NCBI GenBank assembly: GCA_934169745.1
Contig: CAKPOE010000005.1
Location: forward strand, 1 to 64,000
Length of the DNA: 64,000 bases
Direction of reading: 5' to 3'
DNA from: an uncultured Clostridia bacterium
GTDB taxonomy: Bacteria > Bacillota > Clostridia > TANB77 > UBA1234
The notes beneath the pieces are model-generated. The model saw only the letters and a program-made list of their open reading frames with translations, made no database searches and was not told where the DNA came from. The position numbers were made by a program, and so were the translations under genes. The stretch's first letter is position 1. Each line of letters opens with the position of its first letter. This document shows positions 25,993 through 35,150 of the stretch, piece by piece.

Positions 25993-26122
25993 CAATTTTT
26001 AGGCGACTCTATGAACGGATTTCCGGCAGCCACTTTTTCGTTCATTTTTGAACGAAAAAGTGGCTGCCGGAAAATTGTTCATTTTTGAACGAAAAAGTGG
26101 CTGCCGGAAAATTGTTCATTTT
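25993..26122. repeat. Compound palindromic and direct repeat
   Basis: 26020-26044 and 26049-26073 form a 25-bp perfect inverted repeat with a 4-nt loop. The right arm begins a 37-bp unit (26049-26085) that is repeated exactly at 26086-26122. The left flank (CCAATTTTTAG, then ATGAACGGATTTCCG, 25993-26025) matches the leftward reading of the terminator repeat at 2308-2353. No ORF is present. Confidence 0.8.
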
Positions 26123-26137
26123 TCATCACACACAAAA

Positions 26138-26169
26138 AGCCGAGATGGCTTATTAAAGCCATCTCAGCT
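26138..26169 (-). terminator. Terminator of the LRV-repeat gene
   Basis: GAGATGGCTT (26142-26151) pairs with AAGCCATCTC (26156-26165), extended by AGC/GCT; leftward it is followed by TTTTTG. Confidence 0.85.
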
Positions 26170-26178
26170 CTTTGTCAT

Positions 26179-26772
26179 TTAACTTCCAAAATTAGTTTTT
26201 CCAGAAATGTTCGCCGTATTTTTCCGATTGGAGAGTTCGTTCTTTGCTGCAACTCGTACCGCCTGATTCACGTCTTTGCTCAACATATAAAGATCTTCAA
26301 TTGAAGTCTTGTCATTCTTGGCAACAGCCTCACGTATCTTGAAGTCTCTGTCGTACGCCAAGATGTGAAGGTGATCAGCCGTAGCATACATACTCCTTGC
26401 TACTTCTTTACGTACATCAGAGTCGTCTTCTTCATCGCTTATAAGCGAATACAACTTATTAAGCGGAAGCTTTCGATTGCCATGCGTAGAAATCCTGACA
26501 CAGAACGTATCATCCTTCATAAGTTTTTGAAGTACGCCATGTGGAGTGTTCGGATTCTTTCCAACAGTGGCTCGAACATTCGAATCTTTATCACGAGAAA
26601 GTCGATCCAATATTGTAGAAGAAGTATTGATGTTAGTAGCTACCGCGGCCCGAACTTGCGCATGTTTGTCTCTTGAAAGATATTCAAGAATCGAATTACT
26701 GTCAGCTACAAGTGCAACCTCTGCTTTTCCGGTTACACTAAGCATATCCAAGTCAACTTTAGCAATCCTCAT
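26179..26772 (-). CDS. Variant leucine-rich (LRV/HEAT-like) repeat protein
   Basis: A 197-residue soluble protein built of about six repeats of roughly 24 residues, with the pattern LxxLSRDKDxxVRAxVxxNxNT (LEYLSRDKHAQVRAAVATN, LDRLSRDKDSNVRATVGKN, LHILAYDRDFKIREAVAKN). This is the LRV/HEAT solenoid type, usually a protein-binding scaffold; no function can be given. Base composition is visibly more GC-rich (stretches such as ACCGCGGCCCGAACTTGCGC), suggesting later acquisition. It is monocistronic, with AGGAGG 6 nt before the start. Confidence 0.7.
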   Translation of the reverse strand: MRIAKVDLDMLSVTGKAEVALVADSNSILEYLSRDKHAQVRAAVATNINTSSTILDRLSRDKDSNVRATVGKNPNTPHGVLQKLMKDDTFCVRISTHGNRKLPLNKLYSLISDEEDDSDVRKEVARSMYATADHLHILAYDRDFKIREAVAKNDKTSIEDLYMLSKDVNQAVRVAAKNELSNRKNTANISGKTNFGS

Positions 26773-26928
26773 ATTGCTCCTCCTTATTTATGTCGGTACT
26801 CACCAAATGCCAAAAGAGAAAATAACCTCCTTTTCTTATAAGTTTTATTCACATATACTATATCATCTTGCCATACACTTTGCAATATATTTCCGTTTTC
26901 AAAATTCGACTTGCATTACGTAAAAAAT

Positions 26929-26955
26929 AAAGAGCAAGTATAGTACTTGCTCTTT
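26929..26955 (-). terminator. Terminator of xerD
   Basis: AAAGAGCAAGTA and TACTTGCTCTTT form a 12-bp stem with a 3-nt loop; leftward it is followed by ATTTTTTAC. Confidence 0.85.
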
Positions 26956-26970
26956 AACATCAAATTAACA

Positions 26971-27855
26971 TTACGCCCTTGGATGTGATTTCATATACAC
27001 ATCTTTTATTCTATTTTGCTCCATTTGTGCATATACTTGAGTAGAAGATATATCTGAATGGCCTAACATCTCTTGAATAGCTCTTAGTTCCGCACCGTTC
27101 TGCAATAGATGTACGGCAAAAGAATGTCTAAGTGTATGCGGCGTTATATCCACATCAATATTAGCTTGAGTTTTATACTGCTTAATTATCTTCCAAAAGC
27201 CCTGTCTTGTAAGTCTTTGACCATTTACATTAACAAACAAAGCCATATCATTTTCGTCTTTTAATAAGATTTTTCTAGACTTGTCCATATATTCTTTCAA
27301 TGCACCAATCGCCATATTTCCTATTGGAATAATTCTTTGTTTTGTTCTATTTGTGCATTTTATAAATCCATTTTCTAAATCTATATCATCTACATTTAGA
27401 GATACTAATTCGGTTACACGGATACCTGTAGCATATACAAGCTCTAACATTGCTTTATCTCTGTATCCTTTTAAATCAACACATTTAGGTTGCTCTAATA
27501 ATAATTCAACTTGATCTGCAGTTAAAACCTTAGGTGCCTTTCTTTCTATTTTTGGAGACTCCAAATTAACAGTCGGGTCAGTTGCCACAACTTTCGTTTT
27601 GTGTAAATATTGATAAAAAGAACGTAACGAAGCTAAGTTTCTTGACACTGTTGAAACGGCTTTTCCGTTTGTAGTTAAGCCATCAAGATATTCCTTGATA
27701 TCAGCTTCTTCAGTCTTTAACATATTCATGTGATTATTGTCCAAATAGTTGCAGTACAACTTAATATCTCTATTATATGATTGTAATGTATTATCTGATA
27801 ATTTTTTGTCCTTTTGAAGGAAATCCAAAAAGTTTTCTACCAAATTATTCTCCAT
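26971..27855 (-). CDS. xerD: Tyrosine recombinase XerD
   Basis: A 294-residue site-specific recombinase. The N-terminal SAM-like domain (about 1-100) is followed by the catalytic domain with Arg in ATGIRVTELVSL, the HTLRHSFAVHLL His/Arg box, the second His in GHSDISSTQVYAQ and the nucleophile Tyr in that same segment. With a XerC partner it resolves chromosome dimers at dif. The start at 27855 has AAGGAG 8 nt upstream; a 32-residue upstream extension lacks support. It follows spoIIM, as in Bacillus (spoIIM-fur-xerD). Confidence 0.92.
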   Translation of the reverse strand: MENNLVENFLDFLQKDKKLSDNTLQSYNRDIKLYCNYLDNNHMNMLKTEEADIKEYLDGLTTNGKAVSTVSRNLASLRSFYQYLHKTKVVATDPTVNLESPKIERKAPKVLTADQVELLLEQPKCVDLKGYRDKAMLELVYATGIRVTELVSLNVDDIDLENGFIKCTNRTKQRIIPIGNMAIGALKEYMDKSRKILLKDENDMALFVNVNGQRLTRQGFWKIIKQYKTQANIDVDITPHTLRHSFAVHLLQNGAELRAIQEMLGHSDISSTQVYAQMEQNRIKDVYMKSHPRA

Positions 27856-28031
27856 CTCAAATGCTCCTTTGTAACCGTATTTTCGCATATATTTGATTGG
27901 TTCTCCTAAAGGTTTATGCCTACCGTTCATCCTTTGTAAAATCTCTTTCAACTAACTGCAAACCTATTTTATACAAAAAACATAAATAATGCAAGTCTTT
28001 TTTTCATTTTTATGTAAATTTTGATAAAAAT

Positions 28032-28652
28032 TTATATTCTATCTAAAACCATGCCTAACATCTTACAATTAGCAATTGCTTCGACTATTGATGCAAGAAC
28101 CATCCCCACCATACACAATAAGCACATTATTGTGTGTCTAAGAAGTTCTATCTTCGTATCTTTCTTTCTTCTAAGTATGTTTATTGCCAATTTAACAGCA
28201 CTAGACATTGCAACAAAAATAACTGCTGTCGAAATAACATTTTGAAAAAACAACATAACAATGCTTATTACATTTCCTTTTATAAATCCAAAAGTTGAAA
28301 TGATTGTTGATATTGTAAATGAAATTGAAAAACCTTTATATAAAACATAAAATAACAATATAGGAATTCCAATTACCGAAGCGCCTAACAGCCAAAAAAT
28401 CAGTATAATGCTAGTATTTTTTAGTAAACTTTCTTTTAAAACATTATAAATTTTTGTTTCTTCTACATTGATTTTATCCATAAACTTTTCTACATAATTC
28501 GAGAGTTCTTCTGTAGATGTAGCATTTTTATAATATATTACACCAGCAAAAATACCAACAGCAAATGTTATCATTAAAATAATCAATATAAATCTATTAT
28601 TTTTAAAGTATTTTATCGCAAAGTTATCTTCGCCTATTATTCGTATGTTCAT
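28032..28652 (-). CDS. spoIIM: Stage II sporulation protein M
   Basis: A 206-residue polytopic membrane protein with about five helices. It matches SpoIIM in length, topology and in segments such as FWLLGASVIGIPILLFYVLYKGF and the C-terminal IVEAIANCKMLG. SpoIIM forms the DMP complex with SpoIID and SpoIIP, which remodels septal peptidoglycan for engulfment. Confidence 0.9.
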   Translation of the reverse strand: MNIRIIGEDNFAIKYFKNNRFILIILMITFAVGIFAGVIYYKNATSTEELSNYVEKFMDKINVEETKIYNVLKESLLKNTSIILIFWLLGASVIGIPILLFYVLYKGFSISFTISTIISTFGFIKGNVISIVMLFFQNVISTAVIFVAMSSAVKLAINILRRKKDTKIELLRHTIMCLLCMVGMVLASIVEAIANCKMLGMVLDRI

Positions 28653-28713
28653 TCTTCTCCTCCATTCGTATTTATATATTCAATACTTATGTAGGAAATG
28701 GACAAAATAGAAC

Positions 28714-29148
28714 TTATAGGGTTTTGATAGCTTTTACGGCCATTTCATCGCATCTATTGTTATACTCATTGTCACTGTGCCCTTTTACTTTTATCCATTC
28801 TATAGAATGAACTTTTGTAAACTCATATATCTGTTCCCATAAATCTTTATTTTTCACAGGTTCTTTACTAGCTGTTTTCCACCCATTTTTTTGCCAGTTA
28901 TAAATCCATCCTTGTTTAAATCCATTAATCAAATATGCACTATCGCTATATAATTTTACTTTGCAAGGTTTTTTTAACAGTTTAAGTGCTTCTATTGGTG
29001 CAGTTAATTCCATTTGATTATTGGTTGTATCTTTTTTTGCACCACTAATTTCTTTTTTTATATCTCCATATATTAGTACTGCACCCCAACCACCATTTCC
29101 TGGATTTCCAGAACATGCACCATCTGTATAGATTATAACTTCATCCAT
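28714..29148 (-). CDS. rnhA: Ribonuclease HI
   Basis: A 144-residue RNase H. The catalytic acids are in IIYTDGACSGNPGNGGWGAVL (Asp8), NNQMELTAPIEAL (Glu), LYSDSAYLINGF (Asp) and NNRCDEMAVKA (Asp), with His in KGHSDNEYN. It cleaves the RNA of RNA-DNA hybrids. Confidence 0.95.
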   Translation of the reverse strand: MDEVIIYTDGACSGNPGNGGWGAVLIYGDIKKEISGAKKDTTNNQMELTAPIEALKLLKKPCKVKLYSDSAYLINGFKQGWIYNWQKNGWKTASKEPVKNKDLWEQIYEFTKVHSIEWIKVKGHSDNEYNNRCDEMAVKAIKTL

Positions 29149-29181
29149 CTTTATTCCTCCATATATTTTTCTTATATTAAA

Positions 29182-29210
29182 GTGACTTTTTATTGTTTAT
29201 ATGTTATCAT
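29182..29210 (+). promoter_or_regulatory. Promoter of tmcAL
   Basis: GTGACT (29182-29187), 17-nt spacer, TATCAT (29205-29210) with extended TGT. Confidence 0.5.
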
Positions 29211-29242
29211 AAGTGTATAAGTTTTACAAGGAGTGTTTGTTT

Positions 29243-30484
29243 ATGAAAATTTGTGGAATTGTTGCTGAATATAATCCTTTTCATAATGGTCATAAATACC
29301 ATATTGAAAAGACAAAAGAATTAATAGAATGTGACGCTGTTGTCTGCGTTATGAGTGGCAACTTCATTCAAAGAGGTTTACCCGCACTATTTGATAAATG
29401 GACTCGAACAAAAATGGCTCTTGAAAATGGTGTGGATTTAGTAATAGAACTTCCAACATTTTATGCAACAGCGAGTGCCGAATATTTTGCCAGAGGCGCT
29501 ATATCGCTTCTTGATGGTTTAAATGTAATTGACACACTATCATTTGGAAATAGTTGTAACGATATTGAAATTTTGAAAAGAATTGCAAATGTCCTATACT
29601 TAGAACCAGACGGTTACAAAAGAGAATTGCAAAAAGAAATAAAAAAAGGAGTTTCATATCCTATAGCTAGAAGTAAATCTTTACAAACGTTTTTAAAAAA
29701 AGAAATAACTCCTAAAGTTCTCTCTACTGTTTTGTTAGATTCAAACAATATATTAGGAATTGAATATTTGAAAGCACTACTATATTGCAATAGTACTATC
29801 ACTCCTGTTTCAGTAGAAAGAAAAGGCGGAGACTATAACTCTTTGCACATAGATGATAATATTTGTAGTGCAACTGGAATTAGAGAGATGCTATTTAATA
29901 ATCAATTAGAAAATGTTAAAAGCGTAATGCCAGAAAGTTCATACGAAATTATGAACAACGAAATTTTAAATGGAAAATGTCCAATGTTCATAAACAATTT
30001 TGAAAAAGAGATTTTTTACGAATTACGCAGGGCAAGTATTAGCGATTTAGCCAATGTTGCTGATGTTTCTGAGGGGTTAGAAAATGTCATGAAAAAAGCC
30101 TCAAATGAATGTAGTAATATAAATGAGTTGGTTGAAACAATCAAATCAAAACGATACACAAAAACAAGAATACAAAGGCTGTTAATTCACTCGTTACTTG
30201 GGATAAGAAAGGATGAAAATGAGCTTTATAAGCATAACCCTGGATATATAAGAGTTTTGGGATTTACAAAAGCTGGAGAAAAAATACTATCTAAGATTTC
30301 AAACAAATCAAATTTGCCAATTGTCACTTCTGTTAGTAAGTTTCTAAAAGTTGCAAATGAGACAAATAAAAACATGATAGAAAAGGATATACTTGCAACA
30401 AACATATATAATTTAGGATACCAAGTGCCAGCATATAGAAAAGCAAATATTGATTACACCAATGAAGTTTGTGTAATTAAATAA
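29243..30484 (+). CDS. tmcAL: tRNA(Met) cytidine acetate ligase TmcAL
   Basis: A 413-residue enzyme that uses ATP and acetate to acetylate C34 of elongator tRNA-Met. The nucleotidyltransferase motif is IVAEYNPFHNGHKYHIEK, followed by VMSGNFIQRGLPALFDKW and the RMAL-type segment RTKMALENGVDLVIELP; the KGGDYNSLH segment and the C-terminal helical domain (YTKTRIQRLLIHSLLGI) complete the family. The start at 29243 has AAGGAG 9 nt upstream. It stands alone on the plus strand. Confidence 0.93.
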   Translation: MKICGIVAEYNPFHNGHKYHIEKTKELIECDAVVCVMSGNFIQRGLPALFDKWTRTKMALENGVDLVIELPTFYATASAEYFARGAISLLDGLNVIDTLSFGNSCNDIEILKRIANVLYLEPDGYKRELQKEIKKGVSYPIARSKSLQTFLKKEITPKVLSTVLLDSNNILGIEYLKALLYCNSTITPVSVERKGGDYNSLHIDDNICSATGIREMLFNNQLENVKSVMPESSYEIMNNEILNGKCPMFINNFEKEIFYELRRASISDLANVADVSEGLENVMKKASNECSNINELVETIKSKRYTKTRIQRLLIHSLLGIRKDENELYKHNPGYIRVLGFTKAGEKILSKISNKSNLPIVTSVSKFLKVANETNKNMIEKDILATNIYNLGYQVPAYRKANIDYTNEVCVIK

Positions 30485-30501
30485 TCTGTATTTTAAATGT
30501 C

Positions 30502-30529
30502 AATGGGTCACCGATAACGGTGACCCATT
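30502..30529. terminator. Bidirectional terminator between tmcAL and the DUF1189 gene
   Basis: AATGGGTCACCG pairs with CGGTGACCCATT around ATAA. T runs are short on both sides. It lies between two convergent genes. Confidence 0.7.
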
Positions 30530-30538
30530 TAAGTATTA

Positions 30539-31525
30539 CTACAATTTCTTATCATCTTTATTTTCTTCACTGTTTTCATTTTCTTGTTTTGATTCTTCTT
30601 CATCATTGTCTAGATTTTTATTTTCATCTTCAATCTTATTCTCAACTTCGCTTTCTAACTTACTAATAATATTTTCTATTTTCTCTTTTATTGTATTCCC
30701 TGAAGCAGTCATAATCATTACATCGAGTTTAATAGCTCTTAACGCATAGAAAATATATACATATGTCAACAATTGACATGCAATTGTTGCATATTCTGTT
30801 ACTCTGCCTATAACTAAAATAGATACCAGTTCAACTATTAATGGTAACGTGATTGCATAAGTAACAATCTTCATATAATTATTAAATTTCAACTTTATTC
30901 CAAACACAAAATTTAATATGCACGTCACAAGCACTAACAATAATAGCATTATAAATTTTGTAATCAAATATACAACAAAAATCGTAAGCCACATAACAAA
31001 GAAAATTGCTAATCGTACAGACCAGTCCTCATTCATGATTTCTAAATAACTGCGTAAACTATCTTTTGTTATTTTCTCGTTAAGGTTAGGAAATACATAG
31101 ACTACACTAACTCCATTCTGAGTATAAATCACTCCGTCATTATTTACAATAATAGAATTATTAGAATATAGTACTTCTTCGCCTTCTTTAGCGTTTACAT
31201 ATTGTTCTACTGTATATTTTGTATCAACAACAAACTTGTTATCATCGTCAACATTATAAATTTCTTTATCTACATTTAATTCTCCATTTTCAAAAGTGAA
31301 TTCTGGAATTACGTTATTGTAATCATAAAGTAATGACGAAACATTTTCAAACAACGTACTTGAAAAAGACATCGAAAGAAACATTGCAACTAACAGTATT
31401 AATAATACAAAATACCATATAGCAACAGATGTCTTTTCTCGCTGTACAAATGGGTACCACCTAAAGTCTGTAATAGCCAAATACATTCTTTTGAAAAAGC
31501 CCAATCTTTCGGTTTTTTGGTTCAT
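30539..31525 (-). CDS. DUF1189 family membrane protein
   Basis: A 328-residue protein. One N-terminal helix (about 36-56) is followed by an external domain (about 57-165), then four to five helices, and a very acidic C-terminal tail (about 285-328, rich in Glu, Asp, Asn and Lys). The opening FFKRMYLAITDFRWYPFVQRE is typical of DUF1189, of unknown role. It is the last gene of the yqeG-alr run, 1 nt after alr. Confidence 0.8.
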   Translation of the reverse strand: MNQKTERLGFFKRMYLAITDFRWYPFVQREKTSVAIWYFVLLILLVAMFLSMSFSSTLFENVSSLLYDYNNVIPEFTFENGELNVDKEIYNVDDDNKFVVDTKYTVEQYVNAKEGEEVLYSNNSIIVNNDGVIYTQNGVSVVYVFPNLNEKITKDSLRSYLEIMNEDWSVRLAIFFVMWLTIFVVYLITKFIMLLLLVLVTCILNFVFGIKLKFNNYMKIVTYAITLPLIVELVSILVIGRVTEYATIACQLLTYVYIFYALRAIKLDVMIMTASGNTIKEKIENIISKLESEVENKIEDENKNLDNDEEESKQENENSEENKDDKKL

Positions 31526-31526
31526 T

Positions 31527-32639
31527 CTATAACTCCTGTCTTTCTATATTTGAATTTGCAAAAATTAGATTGATTGGAATTTTAACCTTATCTCCAACAT
31601 TAACATTTGCATTCGTTACATCTATAATCATATTTTTCATTCCTATTCTACCTAAAACAGGATATGACTTCTCTCCTACCACAACAAACATCCTTTTATT
31701 CTTGCCAAAATTGATAATTGCTGTTTTCAAAGCTCTAATTTTATCTATAAATCTCACAGAATCTTTCGGTCCGCTAACACCAACACCAGCTTCATATCCA
31801 GCTTCTACAATAGCTATTTTTGAATCTCTCACTAATTCATATGTTCCAGAATAACCAATTTTGCTTCCTTTTTTCATATATCGTATTTCACAAATTTCTG
31901 ATTCTAAGTATCCCACTTTTTTAAGTCCAGTAGGTTCTTTAATTTGCAACCTACCCGTAAAAGCACTTCCTATTCGAACCGCATCCAAATACATATCTGA
32001 ATACTTAAAAAAAGCCGACGAATTGCATATATGAAGCATACCTGTTTGTATATCATTTTCTCTTAAAATATTTACTGTTTTCACAAAGTTTTCATATTGT
32101 TTTCTTGTAACTTTTTCATTGCTTGAATAAGCTTCTGAAAAATGCGAATACGTTCCTGTTATTTTTATATTATTTGATTTTTCGATAGCTACTTTTATTT
32201 GAGAAATATTATTATTATCTACTATGAAACCAAATCTACCAAAGCCAGTATCTATCTTTAAATGAACTTCTACAACTTTATTTGCTTCTTTTGCCTTTTG
32301 GTTCAAAAGCTCTAATGCACTTATAGAACCAACAGTGGCAGTTAAATTTAGTTCAATAATCTTGTTTATTTCTTGTTCAATACACGTAGACTCTAAAAGT
32401 AACATTTTATTTTCAAAACCATTTTTACGTAACTTCTCAGCTTCCGAGATTTCAGAAACCGCAAAAAAGTCTATGTTATTATCAAGTAGTTTTCTAGCAA
32501 TTAGCACAGAGTCCATTCCATAACCATTTCCTTTTATAACTGCAATAATTGTAAGTTGCGGATTTATAGACTTGGCTTTCTCTTTCACTATGTGAATATT
32601 ATGTTCTAGCTTTTCTCTTTCAATAATAATATGATTCAT
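31527..32639 (-). CDS. alr: Alanine racemase family protein
   Basis: A 370-residue fold-type III PLP enzyme. The PLP lysine is in IIAVIKGNGYGMD, a variant of VVKANAYGHG, and the second base Tyr is in KIGYSGTYEL, a variant of SYGATY. HLKIDTGFGRFGF and the C-terminal RIGMKNMIIDVT are well kept. It should make D-alanine for peptidoglycan, but the altered motifs leave another amino-acid racemase possible. It is preceded by the femX-like gene (15 nt), which also acts on peptidoglycan. Confidence 0.82.
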   Translation of the reverse strand: MNHIIIEREKLEHNIHIVKEKAKSINPQLTIIAVIKGNGYGMDSVLIARKLLDNNIDFFAVSEISEAEKLRKNGFENKMLLLESTCIEQEINKIIELNLTATVGSISALELLNQKAKEANKVVEVHLKIDTGFGRFGFIVDNNNISQIKVAIEKSNNIKITGTYSHFSEAYSSNEKVTRKQYENFVKTVNILRENDIQTGMLHICNSSAFFKYSDMYLDAVRIGSAFTGRLQIKEPTGLKKVGYLESEICEIRYMKKGSKIGYSGTYELVRDSKIAIVEAGYEAGVGVSGPKDSVRFIDKIRALKTAIINFGKNKRMFVVVGEKSYPVLGRIGMKNMIIDVTNANVNVGDKVKIPINLIFANSNIERQEL

Positions 32640-32654
32640 TTAGTTCTCCATTCT

Positions 32655-33728
32655 CTACTCTTTTCCCATTGCTCTTTCTTTTCTCATAGCTTTTCTTATC
32701 TGTATTTTTCTATAAAACATTCCAAACTTATCATACATAAAATTCATAAAAGGATTTAACACCATGTATAATTCACCAACAAATTCAACAAAATCACCAT
32801 TGAAACCTTTTTTGAATTTATAAATACCATACTGTGGATGGTGTTCATCAACATGCCCAGAAACTCCTCTAAAATCATATATATCGCAATGATTTGCTAA
32901 TGCTAATTTTATCTGTTCCCATTGAAGCAAATAATTAGGCATAACATTTCTATATTCATTAGAACTTGCTCCATACAAATACCAAACCTTATTACCATAT
33001 ATAATAGGTATTACAGCTGCAATCGGTTTATCTTGATACATAGCTATTAAAACTTTCATATAGTTAGGTGCCAACTCATCATACATTTTTTCAAAATATG
33101 ATAAAGGACGAATTAAGAAATTATCTCTTACGCCTGTCTCTACCATTATCTTATGAAATATTTTCAAATCGTCTTTATTTCCCTCTCTGACTGTAACACC
33201 TTTTTTCATTGCTAACCTTATGTTGTACCTCGTCTTTTCATGAAAAGACATTAAAAGCTCTTCTTCTGTTTTGTCTTTAACATTAAGTCTGAAAACATAT
33301 CTTGGCTGAATTACCTCATTAAAATCTTTTACATTTTCTTTTATTTTAAATCCAACTTCTTTTGCTATTTTTCTAAACTCCTCATCATCATTTGGAACAT
33401 CGGGGTCAACTCTAAAAATAAATGATTTATACTCTTTTGCTATTTTTTTTGCACCATTTATTAGTTCACTTATTGTTTCTTTATTATGAATATCACAAAC
33501 AGGTCCTCTAGGACTATACATTATACTAGTAATCTTTTTGAATGGACGTATTAACAAACTCATAGAACCTTTAATTTTTCCATTTTCATCTCTACAAATA
33601 ATAACTTCGTTTATCCACTCACTCTTTACTTTTGCCCATTCTGGTGATTGTAAAAAATGTCCCTTAGGGTTGTTTTGTATAAAATTTACATATTCTTCTC
33701 TGTTTTTATCAGTCACTTTTTCTATCAT
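32655..33728 (-). CDS. FemA/FemX-type peptidoglycan bridge aminoacyltransferase
   Basis: A 357-residue protein of two GNAT-like halves, recognised by KGHFLQSPEWAKVKSEW, the MYSPRGPVCD motif, SFHEKTRYNIRLAMKKGV and the C-terminal YDFRGVSG and GIYKFKKGFNGDFVEFVGEL. The family adds amino acids from aminoacyl-tRNA to the lipid II side chain. No coiled-coil serine-tRNA-synthetase-like arm is seen, consistent with FemX-type proteins that add the first residue. Spacing of 3 nt to the M24 gene and 15 nt to alr marks an operon. Confidence 0.88.
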   Translation of the reverse strand: MIEKVTDKNREEYVNFIQNNPKGHFLQSPEWAKVKSEWINEVIICRDENGKIKGSMSLLIRPFKKITSIMYSPRGPVCDIHNKETISELINGAKKIAKEYKSFIFRVDPDVPNDDEEFRKIAKEVGFKIKENVKDFNEVIQPRYVFRLNVKDKTEEELLMSFHEKTRYNIRLAMKKGVTVREGNKDDLKIFHKIMVETGVRDNFLIRPLSYFEKMYDELAPNYMKVLIAMYQDKPIAAVIPIIYGNKVWYLYGASSNEYRNVMPNYLLQWEQIKLALANHCDIYDFRGVSGHVDEHHPQYGIYKFKKGFNGDFVEFVGELYMVLNPFMNFMYDKFGMFYRKIQIRKAMRKERAMGKE

Positions 33729-33731
33729 TTG

Positions 33732-34415
33732 TTATTCTCCTTTGATAATTGTTATATTTTTACTAGCTTTTGATAATGTTTCAACTTTTCCATTTTTTAA
33801 AACAACTGTATCTTCAATTCTAACTCCAAATCTATTATCCAAGTAAATTCCTGGTTCTATTGAAAATACCATACTATTTTCTAATTTTTCATCATGTTTA
33901 GGTGATATCACCGGTTGTTCATGTACCTCTCTGCCAACGCCATGTCCAAGTGCATGATTAAAATTATAACCTTTCTGTACAATATAGTCTCTGGCTGTTG
34001 CATCCGCTTCTTTGCAAGTCATTCCACTCACGATTTCATCAATAGCTTTTAATTGTGAAGTTAAAACAATATCATATATTTCTTTATACTCATCTCTCAC
34101 TTCACCAACAAAAATAGTTCTTGATGTGTCTGAGCAATAACCATTTAAAACACATCCATAGTCTAACAGAATAATATCTCCAAGCTCAATTTTTCTTTCT
34201 GTCGGTGTTGAGTGAATTTGTGCAGAGTTGACACCACTACCAACTATAGTTTCAAAAGCCAAACTTTCCGCACCGTTTTTGAACATAAATTGATTCATCT
34301 TTTCAGCAATTTCTTTTTCTGTCATTCCAATTTTGATTTCGTCACAAATATACTTAAAACATTCGTCACCTAACTCAGCTGCTTTTCTAAGTTTCTCAAT
34401 TTCATCATTCGTCAT
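33732..34415 (-). CDS. Short M24 metallopeptidase (aminopeptidase P-like)
   Basis: A 227-residue protein equal to the pita-bread catalytic domain only. The five metal ligands are in ILLDYGC, YCSDTSRT, ALGHGVGREVHE, FSIEPGIY and VRIEDT. The roughly 130-residue N-terminal creatinase domain of Xaa-Pro aminopeptidase is missing; the gene begins with a proper ATG, so this appears to be the natural form. It may instead act as a methionine-aminopeptidase-like enzyme. It belongs to the yqeG-DUF1189 operon. Confidence 0.8.
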   Translation of the reverse strand: MTNDEIEKLRKAAELGDECFKYICDEIKIGMTEKEIAEKMNQFMFKNGAESLAFETIVGSGVNSAQIHSTPTERKIELGDIILLDYGCVLNGYCSDTSRTIFVGEVRDEYKEIYDIVLTSQLKAIDEIVSGMTCKEADATARDYIVQKGYNFNHALGHGVGREVHEQPVISPKHDEKLENSMVFSIEPGIYLDNRFGVRIEDTVVLKNGKVETLSKASKNITIIKGE

Positions 34416-34436
34416 TATTCACTATCTCCTTTAAAA

Positions 34437-35135
34437 TTATTTATGCATCACAGTCATAAGGTATTCAATACTTTTTGAAGCAGGTATTATCATTGTTACA
34501 ACTGTTGCGATAACAATAAAAGGTCCAAAAGCAATATAGTCCGTGGTTTTCTTTATTTTGGTTGCTAGTAATATAATACTAATTACTGCTGCAACAAAGA
34601 ATGATAAAATAAATATTTGAATTATATTAGTAAATCCAAAAAACAAACCCAACATTCCCATAAGCTTAACATCGCCTAATCCCATGCCTTCTCTTCTATA
34701 TACGATAAGTGCAAATAATGCAATCAAAAGAAACACACCTGCACCTGTAATCATTCCCAAAAGTAGATCTAATCCTGCATAAATATCTCTAATACATGTG
34801 ATGTATGTATATACAATTCCTATCAAAAAGCCAGCAAAGTTTAATGAATTTGGTAATATTTTTGCTTTTATATCAACAAAAGCTTCCATTGTTAATATGA
34901 TGGATAAAATACTATACAAGAAAAACTTTTCACTAACTCCAAAGAAATATAATAGTAAAATAATAAGTAACGATGTAACCAATGCAACCTTCCAATCAAA
35001 CTTTACATCGTTAAAAAAATCTTTATCTATAATCTTTTCTTCTCTGCTATATCTCTTAATCAACGCTGTCATAAATGGTGAAACAGCCAACCCTGTTAAC
35101 GCAAAAATCACATTATATAAAACAACACTTCCCAT
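34437..35135 (-). CDS. Prepilin-type peptidase (A24 family)
   Basis: A 232-residue membrane aspartyl protease with six to seven helices. The catalytic aspartates are in EAFVDIKAKILPN and GMGLGDVKLMG (GxGD). It would cleave type IV pilin-like leaders at the cytoplasmic face. The N-terminal cysteine zinc and methylase portion is lacking, as in other short A24 proteins. No pilin gene is in the window. Confidence 0.85.
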   Translation of the reverse strand: MGSVVLYNVIFALTGLAVSPFMTALIKRYSREEKIIDKDFFNDVKFDWKVALVTSLLIILLLYFFGVSEKFFLYSILSIILTMEAFVDIKAKILPNSLNFAGFLIGIVYTYITCIRDIYAGLDLLLGMITGAGVFLLIALFALIVYRREGMGLGDVKLMGMLGLFFGFTNIIQIFILSFFVAAVISIILLATKIKKTTDYIAFGPFIVIATVVTMIIPASKSIEYLMTVMHK

Positions 35136-35150
35136 AAAACTTTCTCCTTA

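Noticed and set aside
26049..26122. CRISPR array
   Set aside because: The 37-bp units are directly adjacent with no spacers, and no cas genes are near.
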